NCBI GenBank assembly: GCA_021464245.1
Contig: JADCRB010000024.1
Coordinates: 1,726,836 to 1,790,835, forward strand
Direction: 5' to 3'
DNA from: Carallia brachiata
Lineage: Eukaryota; Streptophyta; Magnoliopsida; Malpighiales; Rhizophoraceae
Length of the DNA: 64,000 nt
Shown one piece after another: positions 36,162-48,457 of the stretch. A program made the position numbers and the translations under genes. Positions within the stretch are counted from its first letter, which is position 1. Each line of letters begins with the position of its first letter. A model generated the notes under the pieces. It was not told where the DNA came from and made no database searches. It saw nothing but the letters and a program-made list of their open reading frames with translations.

Positions 36162-39100
36162 ATGGCGGCGACGGAGATTGTGACGGGGGATCGGTATCTG
36201 GAAAAGTTGGTGAGGTTTGTGGAGGAGCAGGCAGGCGGGCTTGATCGACGGCAGCCTGGCCCTCAAGCTTAACCCGGCGGGCCTCCACTACGTCCACTCC
36301 CGCCTCGACGCCCTCCACGAGCTCGAGAGCCTCCTCGCCGGTGCTCCCGTTGACTACCTCCGTGCCTACGTGTCGGACCTTGGGGACCACCGGGCCCTCG
36401 AGCAGCTCCGCCGCATTCTCCGCCTGGTCACCACGTTGAAGGTCGTCTCCGTCCTGCCTCCGCCCTTGCGCGATCCCACGCCTTTGTCCTTGCTGCCGTT
36501 TGGGCGGCTGAGGATGCTGGAGCTCAGAGGATGCGATTTGTCCACGTCTGCCGCCAGAGGTTTGTTGGAGTTGAGGCATACCTTGGAGAAGATCATTTGT
36601 CACAATTCTACTGTGAGTAGTTTTTTTCTGTTTTTTTTTTTGTTTTTGAATTTTAGTTTCTTCGCTTTTCCTTTTGATAGTTTGATAACGCTGGATTTAA
36701 TGAAGATGAAAGAACAGAGCAAAAAACAAAAATAAGGAAAATGAAGGAGGAAATTCAAAGCTGTTCTACGGAAACTTTCTATGTGTGCTAAATTTATTTG
36801 TGATTGATGAGTAAAGCTTGGAGCAGCGAAAGAGACTGAGGTCTAAATTTGATGTTCATTATGAGGATGCAGGGAAAATAGTTCGATTATGGACACATAC
36901 AGAATGGAAAATGCACTTTCACAAAGTTTCTGTTTGCTACTTATTTTGTTATGTGCAAGTAGAGACATGGGTATTTGTCAGCTTATAAGCCTTTTTTTTC
37001 GACTTTGGAAAATTTTAGGATGCACTACGGCATGTGTTTGCTGGTAGGATTGTTGAGATTCGGGATTCTCCCAACTGGAACCGGTTGTCATTTGTCTCGT
37101 GTGCTTGCAATCGCTTGGTTTTGATGGATGAGTCATTGCAACTTCTTCCTGCCGTTGAAACTCTTGATTTGAGTCGAAATAAGCTTGAAAAGGTGGATAA
37201 TCTACGGAAGTGCACCAAATTGAAGCACCTGGATCTTGGGTTCAATCATTTGAGGACAATTTCACCCTTTAGCGAGGTAGGAATTCTTCATGCAGATTCT
37301 TCATCTGGATTTTGGAGTATATGCGTGTGATTTGGCTCCTTGGAAAAGTTGTTTCCAGTGTTCTTTCTTTTTCTGCAGCTTTTCACGGTGCTGATGTATT
37401 TGCTGGTACCTGATGTGTTTCTATTTTTGATTGTTAAATGCTCTGCAATAGGTTTGCATCATTAGACTCATCCCTCGAATTTAGCAGTTAATTTGGTTGA
37501 CGTATGGGGTAAACATTACAACTCAATAGTACATAGCCATTCCAAATATACTAATCTTGATGATGTTTCACAAGCTGGCATACCAACTAAGCAACATAAG
37601 CACAAATTTATTATTGCTTCAAACAAGCTCAAGTTCCACTTACTTTGGTTTTACAAGAGAACATGGGACTCAGGCGATGCTCTGTGCTGTAATCAGTCTC
37701 TTCTTTCTCTCCTGATGCTCCCGTCTCTTCTCTTCATGATTCTTCATCCTATCTTAATTTGAATGGAAATCTTTTACTTAAATGGGTGTCATGCAGAAAG
37801 TTTCCCCATATTTTAGGGGTGTTACTTGTTTGTTGCTCTCAGATTGCGCAAGTTTATTTGTCACTGTTGACTATTCTTGTTGGGAGTAGTTTGAGTGCTT
37901 TTAGGATTAGTTTCTGTTTTCTATGAGGTTTAACGATTTCTGTTTATGTGTTTTACCGTATTTTTTTATTAATATTTCAATGTTGGTTTGAGGGTTTATT
38001 TTCTGTTACAAATGACAATTTCTGAGTTTGCAATTGGAGAATGGTGATGTTGATCTATGTGATTGTTTTCATGGATGAGGAGTATTTGGGTCCAAGCGAA
38101 AGCAGACTGAGCATGCGAAACTAAGCTGAGCTAATTTTTTACTTGGCTAATCCTCAAGCTCAAACAATCGCTTCTCATAGGCAGGCAACTGCATCTTTAA
38201 TTTAGTGATACTGCAACTGTCATGGAATTTTAGCAGATTTAAGTAGAGAAATGTCATCAAATATTTGAATTTGATTTTTGCAAAATTTTCCAAAATTAAG
38301 AATGAGCAAATTCTTTGTATGGATATAGCAACCTCATAGGAAAAGAAGATTTTAGCATAAATACTTATTGCTGTGAAGTAGCAGGCTTTATGTGATTAAT
38401 TTTGATAATTTCCAGCATAGCGTTAGAAATTATTTTAGTCAGTTATGCAGCGTGTGCTTCCCTTTTGCTTATCTCCTTAAACATATGTTCCTTGTTTGAG
38501 CATGACTATCATTATTGGATCTTTACTTGGCAAATTAACATTTATGGTCCTTCACTGCCTTTTCCCTTCACCCCATTTTCTTTGTAATTTGCTCAACTAG
38601 TAGACAAATGCTAGATATATTTGCTAGGATATGGTAATCATGCTCAAACTCTAGGAGAGTGATGTAGGATCAGTATTGAGAAGAAGATGTTTGGAAAGGG
38701 AAACTGAAATTTTATTTCAATCTTGCACGCACACAGTACAAAACATAAACAACAATGCGAAGAACAACACGAACAACAGTGGAATCCACCACTAACACTC
38801 AATACAGAGTTTCAATCTTAATCTCAATACAATCGCCACTATTGAGCAACAGAATAGGAGTATATTTGTGGGAAATTTACTCCATAAAAGGCTAACAGTA
38901 GAAAGCACATGTTTTAAAAGAAAGTCAACAATACACACACTGATAAGACTAATTATGATTTGATAGAGACTAGATTGGATTCTGGCAGATTCTCAAATAT
39001 CAAGTCTGATTCACTTTGATTTTATCTTTTAAGAGTATTGTTTGCCAAATCTCTTTCTGTCTGCATCAGAGAGAGCCCTTTGTGTTTTTGGAGCTGAAGA

Positions 39101-42100
39101 AGTTATGCAGTGTTGTGGCGCCAAATACCCTTAGATTACAGACCTGTGTTGTCATTCAAACAAATTCTTGTATTTAAACGCGATTGCTTTCAAACTTTGA
39201 GTATTTCTAGCTGTGATAATTGTATTTGAAATTTGCTTGGACTAATTTAATTCTAATAGAAGGGCGAGCCTTGGTGTAATGATAAGATTACTGCATTATG
39301 ACCTAAAAGAAGGGTAAGGTTGCATACATTTGACCTTTCGCTGGACTATATGGTGTAGAGTCTTGTGCACTAAAACACTTTTTTTTAAAAAAAAAAATTA
39401 ATTGTAACAGTATCATGCTAAATAGTTGGAATCCGGAATGTTCCTCTTCTGCATTGAATTTTTGTTCCAGAAATTACATTTGGATCCACACATGCTCATG
39501 TTGGCATATGCAGGTCTCCTGTCCTATTGTTAAACTTGTTTTGAGGAGCAATGCTCTAACTACATTACGTGGGCTCGAGAATTTGAAGTCGCTTGAAGGA
39601 CTTGATGTTTCCTACAATGTTATTTCCAATTTTTCAGAGTTGGAGTTCCTTACAGGCCTCCCATCTCTACAGAACTTGTGGTTGGAAGGAAATCCATTAT
39701 GTTGCGCCCGGTGGTTTCGAGCCCAAGTATTCAGCTATTTTGCTCATCCAGAGATAGTAAGTGTCAGTAAATGGTTTTATTTTTGTTTAGACTTCTATAT
39801 GCCAACTCTGTACTTTCTTTTTCAGATAATTGTCTCTGGATGATGAGATTATGGTATTTAAATGATGCTCCATTATTTTGTTCTTAATTAAGCTCACAAA
39901 TTTTCACCCTTTCCTGTTGGATGGTTGAGTAGTTGAAACTAGATGACAAGGAAATCAGCACAAGAGAGTTTTGGAAGATGCAACTTATAATTGCTAGGAG
40001 GCACAAGCGTCCTTCTAGCTTTGGATTTTATTCTCCCGCAAAAGACAATGCTGAAGGAGAGGGGAATGTAAATAAGAAAATGGTAGGTGATTCTACTTGT
40101 GGCTCCTGCAAGTCAATATATTGGTGAGAATTTTACATGCACAAAATATGCTGTATGAGGCAGTTAGTTTTTATCCTCAAATCGTATTGCTTTGCTTGAC
40201 CTTTAGTTTTTATCCTCAAATCATATTGCTTTGCTTGACCTTTCTTTGCCGATTGTAAATTGTAGTTGTCACAACTTCGAGTGGCTGATGCCCGAGTTTT
40301 ACAAAGTTTTTGAAGCAGTGTTTTAGTCCACCACTAAAATTTTATGTCACAAGTCTCTTAAGATGGAAATACCTATATCTTATATAGCCTGATGGTTATT
40401 GGTCACTGTATGACTTAATTTGCAGAGGAAAGTTTCACGTCTTGCTTTGATTGAGACTGAAGAAGAGAGCCCATATTTTTCATCTGATCAAGAGTCTCCA
40501 TCTTGTGATAATGACGTTCAGAGCATTGAGGAAAATGTCATATCTGATGATGAAGCTGAAATTGTTGATTTGATTAATAAAGTTGAGCTTATGAAGAAAG
40601 AGCATTCTATCCTTTGGTTACGTGAATTTAAGGAGTGGATGGATCATGAGTCAAAGAGTTCTGCAGATGGTGTGGCAAATACTTGCATCATGTGAAGGAA
40701 AATCATATGAGATACAAGAGAAGCCAGAAGCATCATGGTGAAAGTTCGGGATATCCCTCAAACTCTCTCCAAGCTTTAGGTGAAGTTACTGACGCAAATG
40801 TCTCTGTGTATAAAAATTCCTTCATGGACGTGTCTATTGGTTCAAATGGCGACATTGCTCCACCAGGTATTGGAAGATTTGACTTAGGGCATGAATATCA
40901 AAAACTTTATTCACATGAAGCCATACAGCTGGCTAAAAGTTCTCATTCTGATGACTTTACCATCCAAGGTGGCAGTGAAATAGTTGAAAATGGAATAATG
41001 TCGTCTTTGGCTACCATAGATGATACAATGGAGACTCATTCGTCTGTTTACCCCGGGTCCCCTCCACATTATCAAGAGGACATTCTGCATCGTCGGCACA
41101 ACTTGGTGGAAGAATTTTTGCAGCTCTCTGCTGAGTCCTTTTCAGTGGCACCATCCGACAGCGATACAAGTTCTAGTGAAGATGATGTATATGAATTTAG
41201 GCATTCAATGCATGAAGAACAATTTCAGAATGAGGAATACTTTGATCAAAGGGAGAGCAACAGAATTTTTTCTAGTTCATGTGCCGAACAAAGTTTTGGT
41301 ACTGCAGAAGTCCTGATCTCAGACTGTAATAATTTTCCTGGAGTTTTTCATGATGAGGAAACTGCTAGAATTATCAACGAAGTTGAAGAGTATACTTGGT
41401 TTGGGAAGAGAAAATGCAAAAGAAAGCCAAAAATAAGGGTTATTTCACTCCCAGAGAACACAGTTGACAGGGTTGGTACATCAGAGATGTTAAATGGAAA
41501 GATCAATAATCACGAAGCTTACGTGGAAACTGAGAAAGCAAAGTCAACTATTTTTGGGAGGGATGTTGATGCTGTTACTGATAAGAAGCCATCACCAACG
41601 AGTGCAATTACAACACCAGGAAGTGCAAAAGTTGGTGGAATTGCGGATGGTTTTATTGAAAGATATTTCAATGAAAATGTTGCAGATTCCAAAGTAAATG
41701 AGACCTGTTGGCATTATGTGTGTTGTGATTGTGTACTTGAGACAGAATCCTCGTCTAAAGAAAGGTGAGCAGGCAATCGGAAGGAACTTTGGATAGAATA
41801 ATTTGATTGGAAGACTTGTATTGATGTTTGAATTGCAAATCCAGTCAATAATCCTTCTGTGGCTCTTTTCTGGCTTTCTTTTATGCTTATAACTCATATG
41901 TTTGTGCTCTAGGAGCATTAATTTAAGTAAGTTGCTGCTGTGGTTTTTTTCTTTTCTCCATTTTGTCTTCATGTGATATGGTCATTTTCTGTTTTCCTTT
42001 TTGGGGACTGTATCTGCCATCTTGCTTGGTTTATTGAACTGTTTCTATACATGCAATCCTGGCTCTTGTTTCATGTCTTTTCTGGTGTGCTTAATTATAA

Positions 42101-44368
42101 TGTTTTGGGTCTTTTGGATGTTTGATTTTGTGAATTAGTAAAACATTACCCCCATTGAAATTTTATTTAGTTCCTTATTCATCCAGTAGTTCATCTTCCA
42201 GCTCTATGTAATTTAGTTGTTTTGGTTGCCTGGCTCTAGGATGAATGAACTGCTGAAATAAATTACTGCCAGATTTGCCCAGCCATTACCGAAATTCCAT
42301 AATGCAACAGAAAAAAAGAACAAAAAACGGAGAGGCTTGGTAGTGCCTGCTTATCTTTGTTGTAACTGTAGTAACTGTGCCTGCTAATCTTTGGTAGTCT
42401 ATTTGGGTGGCAACACCTGATCCCTTATTTTCACTTTGTTATTAGCTAAATTATGGGATACAACCATATTTTCAGTGTCTGAGAGGCAGCCATGGTTTCA
42501 ACCCTGTGCATAACACTTTCAATCTCTTTTATTCACTTGTTAATTCTTCATTCCTATTTGTTTTTTGGGGCAGAGAAGTAGCTTTGTTACTGAGCAGTGA
42601 AAGGAGGCTGTATGTATTCCTCATTGTTGTAGCCTTTGATGGGTCAGGTTAGTTATGGTGAATCCTTTATAGGAAAGCTACTTTTAATTATAATCCCATG
42701 TCTCCAGAAGTTCTATTTGACGCGTTGCAGGTGTGATAAGTTTACTGGGTTGGCACTGTGCTGAAGATGTTAAAGAAGTTTTAGTTGGTGTTGGAGTTCA
42801 GATTGTCAGGTTAGTGATGTATGTTACCACCAGAATTTATAAAGTTGATCATTTGCCTAAAAATCGTTTTCTTTTCTCAATTTTTGTTAGGGTACATCTG
42901 GAAGGGGGAGCAACCTACTTGTTCCTTGCGAGGACCATTGAGAAATCAAGGCAATTACTTTATACATTGCAAGTTTTTGGTCCATGTGGATCAAATGGTA
43001 CATGTTTGCTAAGAAGGTGAACTATCTGACCCCCTTTCATTCATTATCCAAGAATGTTAGCATTGGGAGTGTCATATGTTTTTGCATTTTTTTCCTGAAT
43101 TTGCTTTGATCTTATATATAATCTCCATTTGTTCGTATTAGTTTTTCTTTGTTATATGATAGACTGGGGTTTTGGGAATTTATGTGGCAGTTTGGAGCAG
43201 GTTCAGGTTGAGTTGTTTGAGAAACAAATATGTGGAGGTTCAAAAATGAGCATTTTTCAATATTGTATGGTGCTGCTTTGGCATAACAAGAATGAAGGTA
43301 TACTTCTTACTATTTCATGCCGATTAAAGTATGTCATATAAAACTTGTATGACATCTGATCTTGTTGTGACTTGCAATATAACCTACATGGTAGGTTGGT
43401 CATTGATGCCTCATAGTATTGAAAAGCATTAGTTTTTGCAGTGCAAAAATGGATTTACATATTGGCAATGCAAAATGAAAGGTCGATATCAGCGCATAAT
43501 TGCTGTGCGATACTCTCAAATTTCTATTATATCACGTGAAGATAATATTACAAACTGCACTGGAAGTATTTGCAATTTTCCCCATATTTGCAGTAATTAT
43601 GTTCATCCTCCTTTCATCCAACTGTAGTTCTTTTATATCAAATGTTCAAAATGCTCCTGTTGGGACAGAGAAAACATGGTGCTTGAGATCACTCTTTGTC
43701 TGTGGAGGGCAATTGTTTTTGTGTGTTGAAGACCTCAGGCGGTTCGGTTCTCCTTCAATGGGTGCATCTTCGCCTCCATACTTCTCTCTGGATTTGTGTT
43801 GCCCCATTTCTGACGTATCTGAGCTGGTAATTCTTTCAAGTTAATATTCCATAGTTCTTGTTTTCTTATGCCTGGCTGTTACATTGGCGCTACATCCAAT
43901 GTTCTTTGAAAGTTGGATCTCTCCGTTCACCTGTTATGGGGTGGCGAGGGGTACCTGGAAAACTATATCCAGTTTCCAAAACCATAAAGTATTTTGATCA
44001 CGGGTTTAATGGCAAGCCACTTCTCCGCTCGGCCTAAGAGTCAATATTTTGCAGTGTCTTCCCATCTTTCATATGTTTACCAGATTCATTGAAAGGAAAT
44101 ATATATCATGTTTCATTTTCAGATTATTGAGGGTGGGGACTGCTGTTTAACCTTGTTTCTTACACCTGTTGCAACAAAGTTTTCTCTTTCCTCCAATGCC
44201 GAGAACGAGAAAATCAAAACCTCTGACGATGAAAACACATCTTTGGCCTCTCTGAAGTGGAAGATCAAGTGGTTTTCAGAAGCTACTCTATCCAATTTTG
44301 TGGCATTGTTGATAGCAATTCACAGAGGGATGACCGTATCACCTTTGTTTGTAACGCATGTGCCGTGA
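36162..44368 (+). CDS. Large LRR protein, STK11IP (LIP1)/AT3G17920 type, with two frame breaks
   Basis: Eleven exons: 36162-36612, 37019-37276, 39514-39756, 39933-40082, 40426-41764, 42574-42647, 42731-42809, 42891-43016, 43191-43297, 43669-43826 and 44123-44368, about 1,075 residues if the frame is kept. The start reads MAATEIVTGDRYLEKLVRF. A LIP1-like N-terminus follows (LALKLNPAGLHYVHSRLDAL), then leucine-rich repeats in exons 2-3 (VETLDLSRNKLEKVDNL, LEGLDVSYNVIS, LQNLWLEGNPLCC). An acidic, disordered middle and a conserved C-terminal domain (LEQVQVELFEKQICGGSK, RSLFVCGGQLFLCVEDL) complete it. Plant members are annotated as outer-arm dynein light chain 1-like or STK11-interacting-like; their function is largely unknown. 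Exon 1 shifts frame after VEEQAG (about 36231-36237, apparent 4-base AGGC duplication). Exon 5 shifts near 40665-40685. All other junctions keep phase. Confidence 0.85.
39261..39388 (+). mobile_element. Au-family SINE relic in LRR intron 2
   Basis: The start agggcgagccttggtgtaat and the later blocks gggtaaggttgcatacattt and gacctttcgctggac match, from memory, the plant Au SINE, and a T run follows. The region expected to carry the B box (the gggttcgagtc block) is missing between about 39305 and 39310, so this copy is internally deleted. I found no clear target duplication. Confidence 0.65.
40164..40241. repeat. 39-bp tandem duplication in LRR intron 4
   Basis: Two adjacent 39-base copies, 40164-40202 and 40203-40241, begin ttagtttttatcctcaaatc and end gcttgacct. 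They differ at one base (cg versus ca). The near identity implies a young duplication; it lies between exons 4 and 5. Confidence 0.9.
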
Positions 44369-45866
44369 GTATCTTTTGTGCTATTTTTTTTCTTTCTTTT
44401 TTTTTTCACATTCATTTCATTCATTTGATTTAGTCTTTCCATTTTCCTTCTCATTCGTCGCTGTTCTAGTTTGCTCATATCCTGTAGTGTGGTGAGTGAG
44501 TAGCATAGTTTTTATATATTCTTTGATTTATATTCTTTCTGTAGCTATTTAATTTTCTCATGTACAGAATGTACAGTTTATGAAAGCAGAGTTAGTTCTC
44601 ACATCACCTGTACTTCTGTTATATCATATAAGTGGTATACCTTGAACAAAATATAAAGAAACTAATCGAATATAAAAGGGCATTTAAGGTCGGACGTGAC
44701 AATAGAGTTGGTTCAGCCAAGATTGTATTTTGGTTTCTCGTCTTTGAAGTTCTATTGTTGTGAACTTTAGTAATTGAAACTTGTTGCTGATTTGTATTTA
44801 AATTCGATGTCGATGTTTTCTGTGTAATTAAGTTCTTTTTGTCCATTTTTGTTCATTTGCCTGTTGTCATCAATTTAATAATAAAGCTTCTGTTTTTACG
44901 GCCAAAGGACTTATTCTGCTAAAAAAAAGATTTAATATGTAAAAGTTTTTGTTATCCCAATCGAAAGCCCTATTTTCTGAAAAGGAGTTTTTTATTAAAA
45001 AAATTCTGAGGAAGTTAAAAAGAAGTTTTTTGTTTTGTTCTTGGATCAAATAAAAACGAGTTACTAAAGAAGCTTTTATCTATCACTTCAAATTCAGGTT
45101 GATTAGAATCGTCTTCTTTGATTTTTAGGTAAACTCTTTTTGATGCCCTTTAGGGGGTAGTTAAATTGTTGAAATTCAGATTTTTACCTTGAAAGTGTTG
45201 GGTTTAAAATTTTGAAAAAATAGAAGTAAAATTTATGAAAATAAAAATGTTATCTCATTAAATAATTTATAATTTAATGAGTTTCTTAATGAATAAAAAA
45301 AATTTAATAAAAATTTCATCTAATCTGAAACTATAGCTTAATCATGAATTTTGACCGCCAATCCTTTTGAAAAAATAAAGTGTTAGACAAGTTGACTTAT
45401 GATCAAAATAAGAGTGAAACTGTGAAATAGACGTTAAAAAGTATCAATTTTTATAGAATGTGAATGATTAATAATTTAAATATCAAATTACACGTTGAAT
45501 TAAAGTTTAGAGAAAAATTTATCAGTCTAATCTAAATTTTCCTTCTAGAGTTAACGCTTAGCATCAACGGAGAACTGAGTGTTTCGCCATTAAAAAAAAA
45601 AAAAATCACCTGAAGAAGGAGAAAAAAAAATTTATACAGTTGACCCCAAGTAATTTGCGGTCAAATTTTTTTTGCTTTTTTATTGTATGTATGTATTTTA
45701 AAATTACAGAAAAAAGAAAGAGAAAACAAAAATTCAAAACATAAACAAAAAGATTCACAAAACTTCCACAATTGTGCCGTGCTATTTTTAAAAATAAATA
45801 AATAAATAAATACCGTAACTTTAAAGCCTTTCGCTTTAATAATCTTTACTGTTACACTAATACTCT

Positions 45867-45897
<31 letters not shown>

Positions 45898-45939
45898 TAT
45901 AAATTAAGAGTCCAAACCCAGCAGGGCCATCAACATAAG
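44369..45939. other. 3' flank of the LRR gene and intergenic DNA before the MADS gene
   Basis: This is AT-rich DNA with no frame of note. It includes an (AAAT)n run near 45793-45812 and an (AT)n run near 45868-45900, just downstream of the minus-strand MADS gene stop. The LRR and MADS genes converge here. Confidence 0.65.
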
Positions 45940-46701
45940 TTAAAAAAAGATCCTGGTACAGTCCCTTCTCCTTACTTCCTCAAATTTCAAATCCACTTTG
46001 CTCCGAAGCCCTTCCAGGCGCGCCTTGTACTCCATAAGCTCTTCCAAGTCCATATTTTCTTCTGAATTGTCGCACCGCAGTCTCTCAACCTCATCTCCGT
46101 CGTTAAAAACCTTCAATTCTTCTCCCTCCTCCTCCTTATTCTCCTCCTCCCCTGACTCGGCGGCGCTGTCAGCAGCAGCAGCAAGGACGTCATCGTGGTT
46201 GTTGTCGGCTTCTTTCTCCTCCTCCTCTGACTCGGCAGCAGCAACCATGACATCGTCGTCGTTGTTGTTGGCGTCTTTCTCCTCCTCCTCCTCCTCCTCC
46301 CCCCTTGACTCGGCGGCGCTGGCAGAAGCAACGACATCATTGTTGTTGGCAATGTTTTGTCCCAGAAGGTAGCGGTCCACGACGGCGTCCACGGAAGGGT
46401 TGCCGAAAGCACAGACCTTGCCGGAGGGGGAGAAAGTAATGACGGCAGCCTGAGCCCCGGGGGCTATCTCGCAAAGTTGACCAGCCTTGCTGTAGAGGCC
46501 CCTTCTTCTTTTGCTGTAAGTCACAAAAAGATTGCCTTTCTCTTCTATTTTCCTGACCTCTGTTCTTCTTCTCTTCTTCTCTCTCTCTGTATTTTCTCTG
46601 CTAGTGCTAGCACTGGCACTAGTGCTGGCGGCGCTGGCACTGGCACTGCTGCTGCTGCTGCTGCTGGTAGTTTGTTCGCCTGCCATTGTTGCGCCTTCCA
46701 T
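45940..46701 (-). CDS. Type I (M-alpha) MADS-box protein, AGL61/AGL62-like
   Basis: A single intronless frame of 253 residues, as is usual for M-alpha genes. The start is at 46701; a second Met six codons in (MAGEQ) is equally possible. A Ser/Ala/Thr low-complexity leader (11-34) precedes the MADS domain (about 41-100): RRRTEVRKIEEKGNLFVTYS, KRRRGLYSKAGQLCEIAPGA, ITFSPSGKVCAFGNPSVDAV. Compared with AGL62-type domains it seems to carry one extra residue around CEIAPGA. The tail (about 118-190) has three imperfect units of Asn/Asp-rich, Ala/Val-rich and Glu-rich sequence. It ends in a short helical, leucine-spaced segment (MDLEELMEYKARLEGLRSKV). AGL61/AGL62 proteins act in the central cell and endosperm, usually as heterodimers with M-gamma partners. 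Function here is inferred from the domain class only. Confidence 0.85.
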   Translation of the reverse strand: MEGATMAGEQTTSSSSSSSASASAASTSASASTSRENTEREKKRRRTEVRKIEEKGNLFVTYSKRRRGLYSKAGQLCEIAPGAQAAVITFSPSGKVCAFGNPSVDAVVDRYLLGQNIANNNDVVASASAAESRGEEEEEEEKDANNNDDDVMVAAAESEEEEKEADNNHDDVLAAAADSAAESGEEENKEEEGEELKVFNDGDEVERLRCDNSEENMDLEELMEYKARLEGLRSKVDLKFEEVRRRDCTRIFF

Positions 46702-47689
46702 GGCTGCAGGCTGAACAATTAACGGATAATTGATTAATCCGTAATTTCAATGCAATGCTTAATCAATCTGCCGGGCCGTTCTTAGTTTTCTGTGTTGTCC
46801 TTGTAAGAACTTTCCGTTCATAGTTTTTATGAGCTGTCGTTGTAATAACTCAGAAACTGAGTATTTATACTCACGAGTAACTTTCTGGTTTTCCCGACTT
46901 CCACCGGAATTAGGATGGAATTTAAGTCGATTTGGACCATATTTGCTTGGTTCGTTGATACGCATATAATATTTGTACTGTACGGGAAATCATTGAAATT
47001 CTTCCTAAGTTAGGACTCCTTAGTTCTCGGAAATAAAAATCTATTATAAAAAAATAATCCAACTTTTAGGAATTATGTTTTTATTATTAAAAAATATACA
47101 TAATAAGTATGTTGGTTATCGAATTTATAAATTGAGACTGACTGTCTTTAAATAAACAATCTCTATAACGAGAACTTATCCTAAAAGTGTTAGGACACTG
47201 GTGGACCCAACCATCAGGTCCGATAGATCTTTTTAACTCTTAAAATGTTATTAAATCTATAATGACAATGTAGTAATTCAAATTCGGATCAACACAAAAA
47301 AAAGTGTACTAAATCACCATTTTTTCCAAAATTTAAAACTAAATATCTTTCATGATAAATCCTATATCTTTAGAAATTTTTTTAATTTAATCTTAAATTT
47401 TTTAACTCTTCAAATCAATTTTAAACTTTTAATTGATCTTTTTATTTAAATCTTTAGAACTTAACTTTTACTTAAAAAATAAATATACAATTTAATTACA
47501 AAATTTGAGATTTTAAATAAATTATTTGATAAAAGTATAAATAAGATACCTATAGATCAAATTTATTTGGTAAAGTTCCTATTTAAATTAGGCTTTGATT
47601 TGCCCACGTTCAAATATTTATTTGGAGTGAAAATTACTAATACTAACTATTAGTAATCACTAACAAGGAAGTAACATTCAGTCCCAGTT

Positions 47690-48448
47690 TTTCTATCATG
47701 CGCATATATGTTAACGTGTGTGGAGAGAATTTCTCCGGTTTGCGCGTTCGGTATGGCGTTTCATTTTGGTTCTCAGTTGCTTATCGTTGTCTCAATTGAG
47801 CGTTAGTTGCAGGTGTTGTTGTTCTTAGTCGCAGCTCTCAGGTCGATGGCTTATAGTCCTCTTTTTGGGGGTTTCGCTGCTGGCTGTCGCTTCTGTGGTC
47901 GATTGTCGATCCCCTGCCCCAATAACCCTTACGGTCAATGTGGGGGTAGGGGGGTGTTAGGTTTTTGCTTTATAGTCCGGCACGTATAGATGTGTTGGGA
48001 GGCTCTCCTTTAGTGATCTGGTGGCTCCAGTGCTTTTTTGGCCTTCGGGGGTGGCCTTTCGAGGAAGGTTGCAGTTAACGGTTGGTTTCTCTGCCCATTG
48101 TCTTTGTGCTTTGGGCATGCTCGATGGTGAAGTTGGGCATTTTCAACTGCTGTGTAGCTCATACGACGTTTGGCTCTTGGTGGCCAGTTGAGCTCACACC
48201 GTTATCTGCGATGCCAATCTCTCTGTAAAGGGGGATGTGGAGTGTATGAGTTGGGTTGTCTCCCGTCAGCGCATGGGTCGGAGTCCAGCTGGACTTTGGG
48301 TCAACTCGATTCCTGTACGTTACTGCTTTCTCTAGGCTGTTCTTGGTGAACTGTTGGGTTGCGGGTGTTAGTTTGGATCTTGTTGTGTATTCTGTTGGGA
48401 CCGGCCTTGTGGGCCTAGACTGTGTAGTTCTATGTTCTGATCAATAAA
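47690..48448. mobile_element. GC-richer island, possible non-LTR retroelement fragment
   Basis: About 750 bases rich in G and T stand out from the AT-rich flanks, with sharp composition changes at both sides. No frame longer than about 63 codons is present. The island ends gttctgatcaataaataaat, which resembles the polyadenylation-type 3' end of a LINE or a processed copy. The adjacent MITE starts immediately after it. I cannot assign a family. Confidence 0.3.
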
Positions 48449-48457
48449 TAAATTATT

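Noticed and set aside
36100..36603. 167-codon minus-strand frame over LRR exon 1
   Set aside because: It is the antisense shadow of GC-rich exon 1, whose plus strand carries the conserved protein.
45998..46372. Ser-rich plus-strand frames over the MADS gene
   Set aside because: They are the antisense reading of the Glu-rich tail and Ala/Ser leader.
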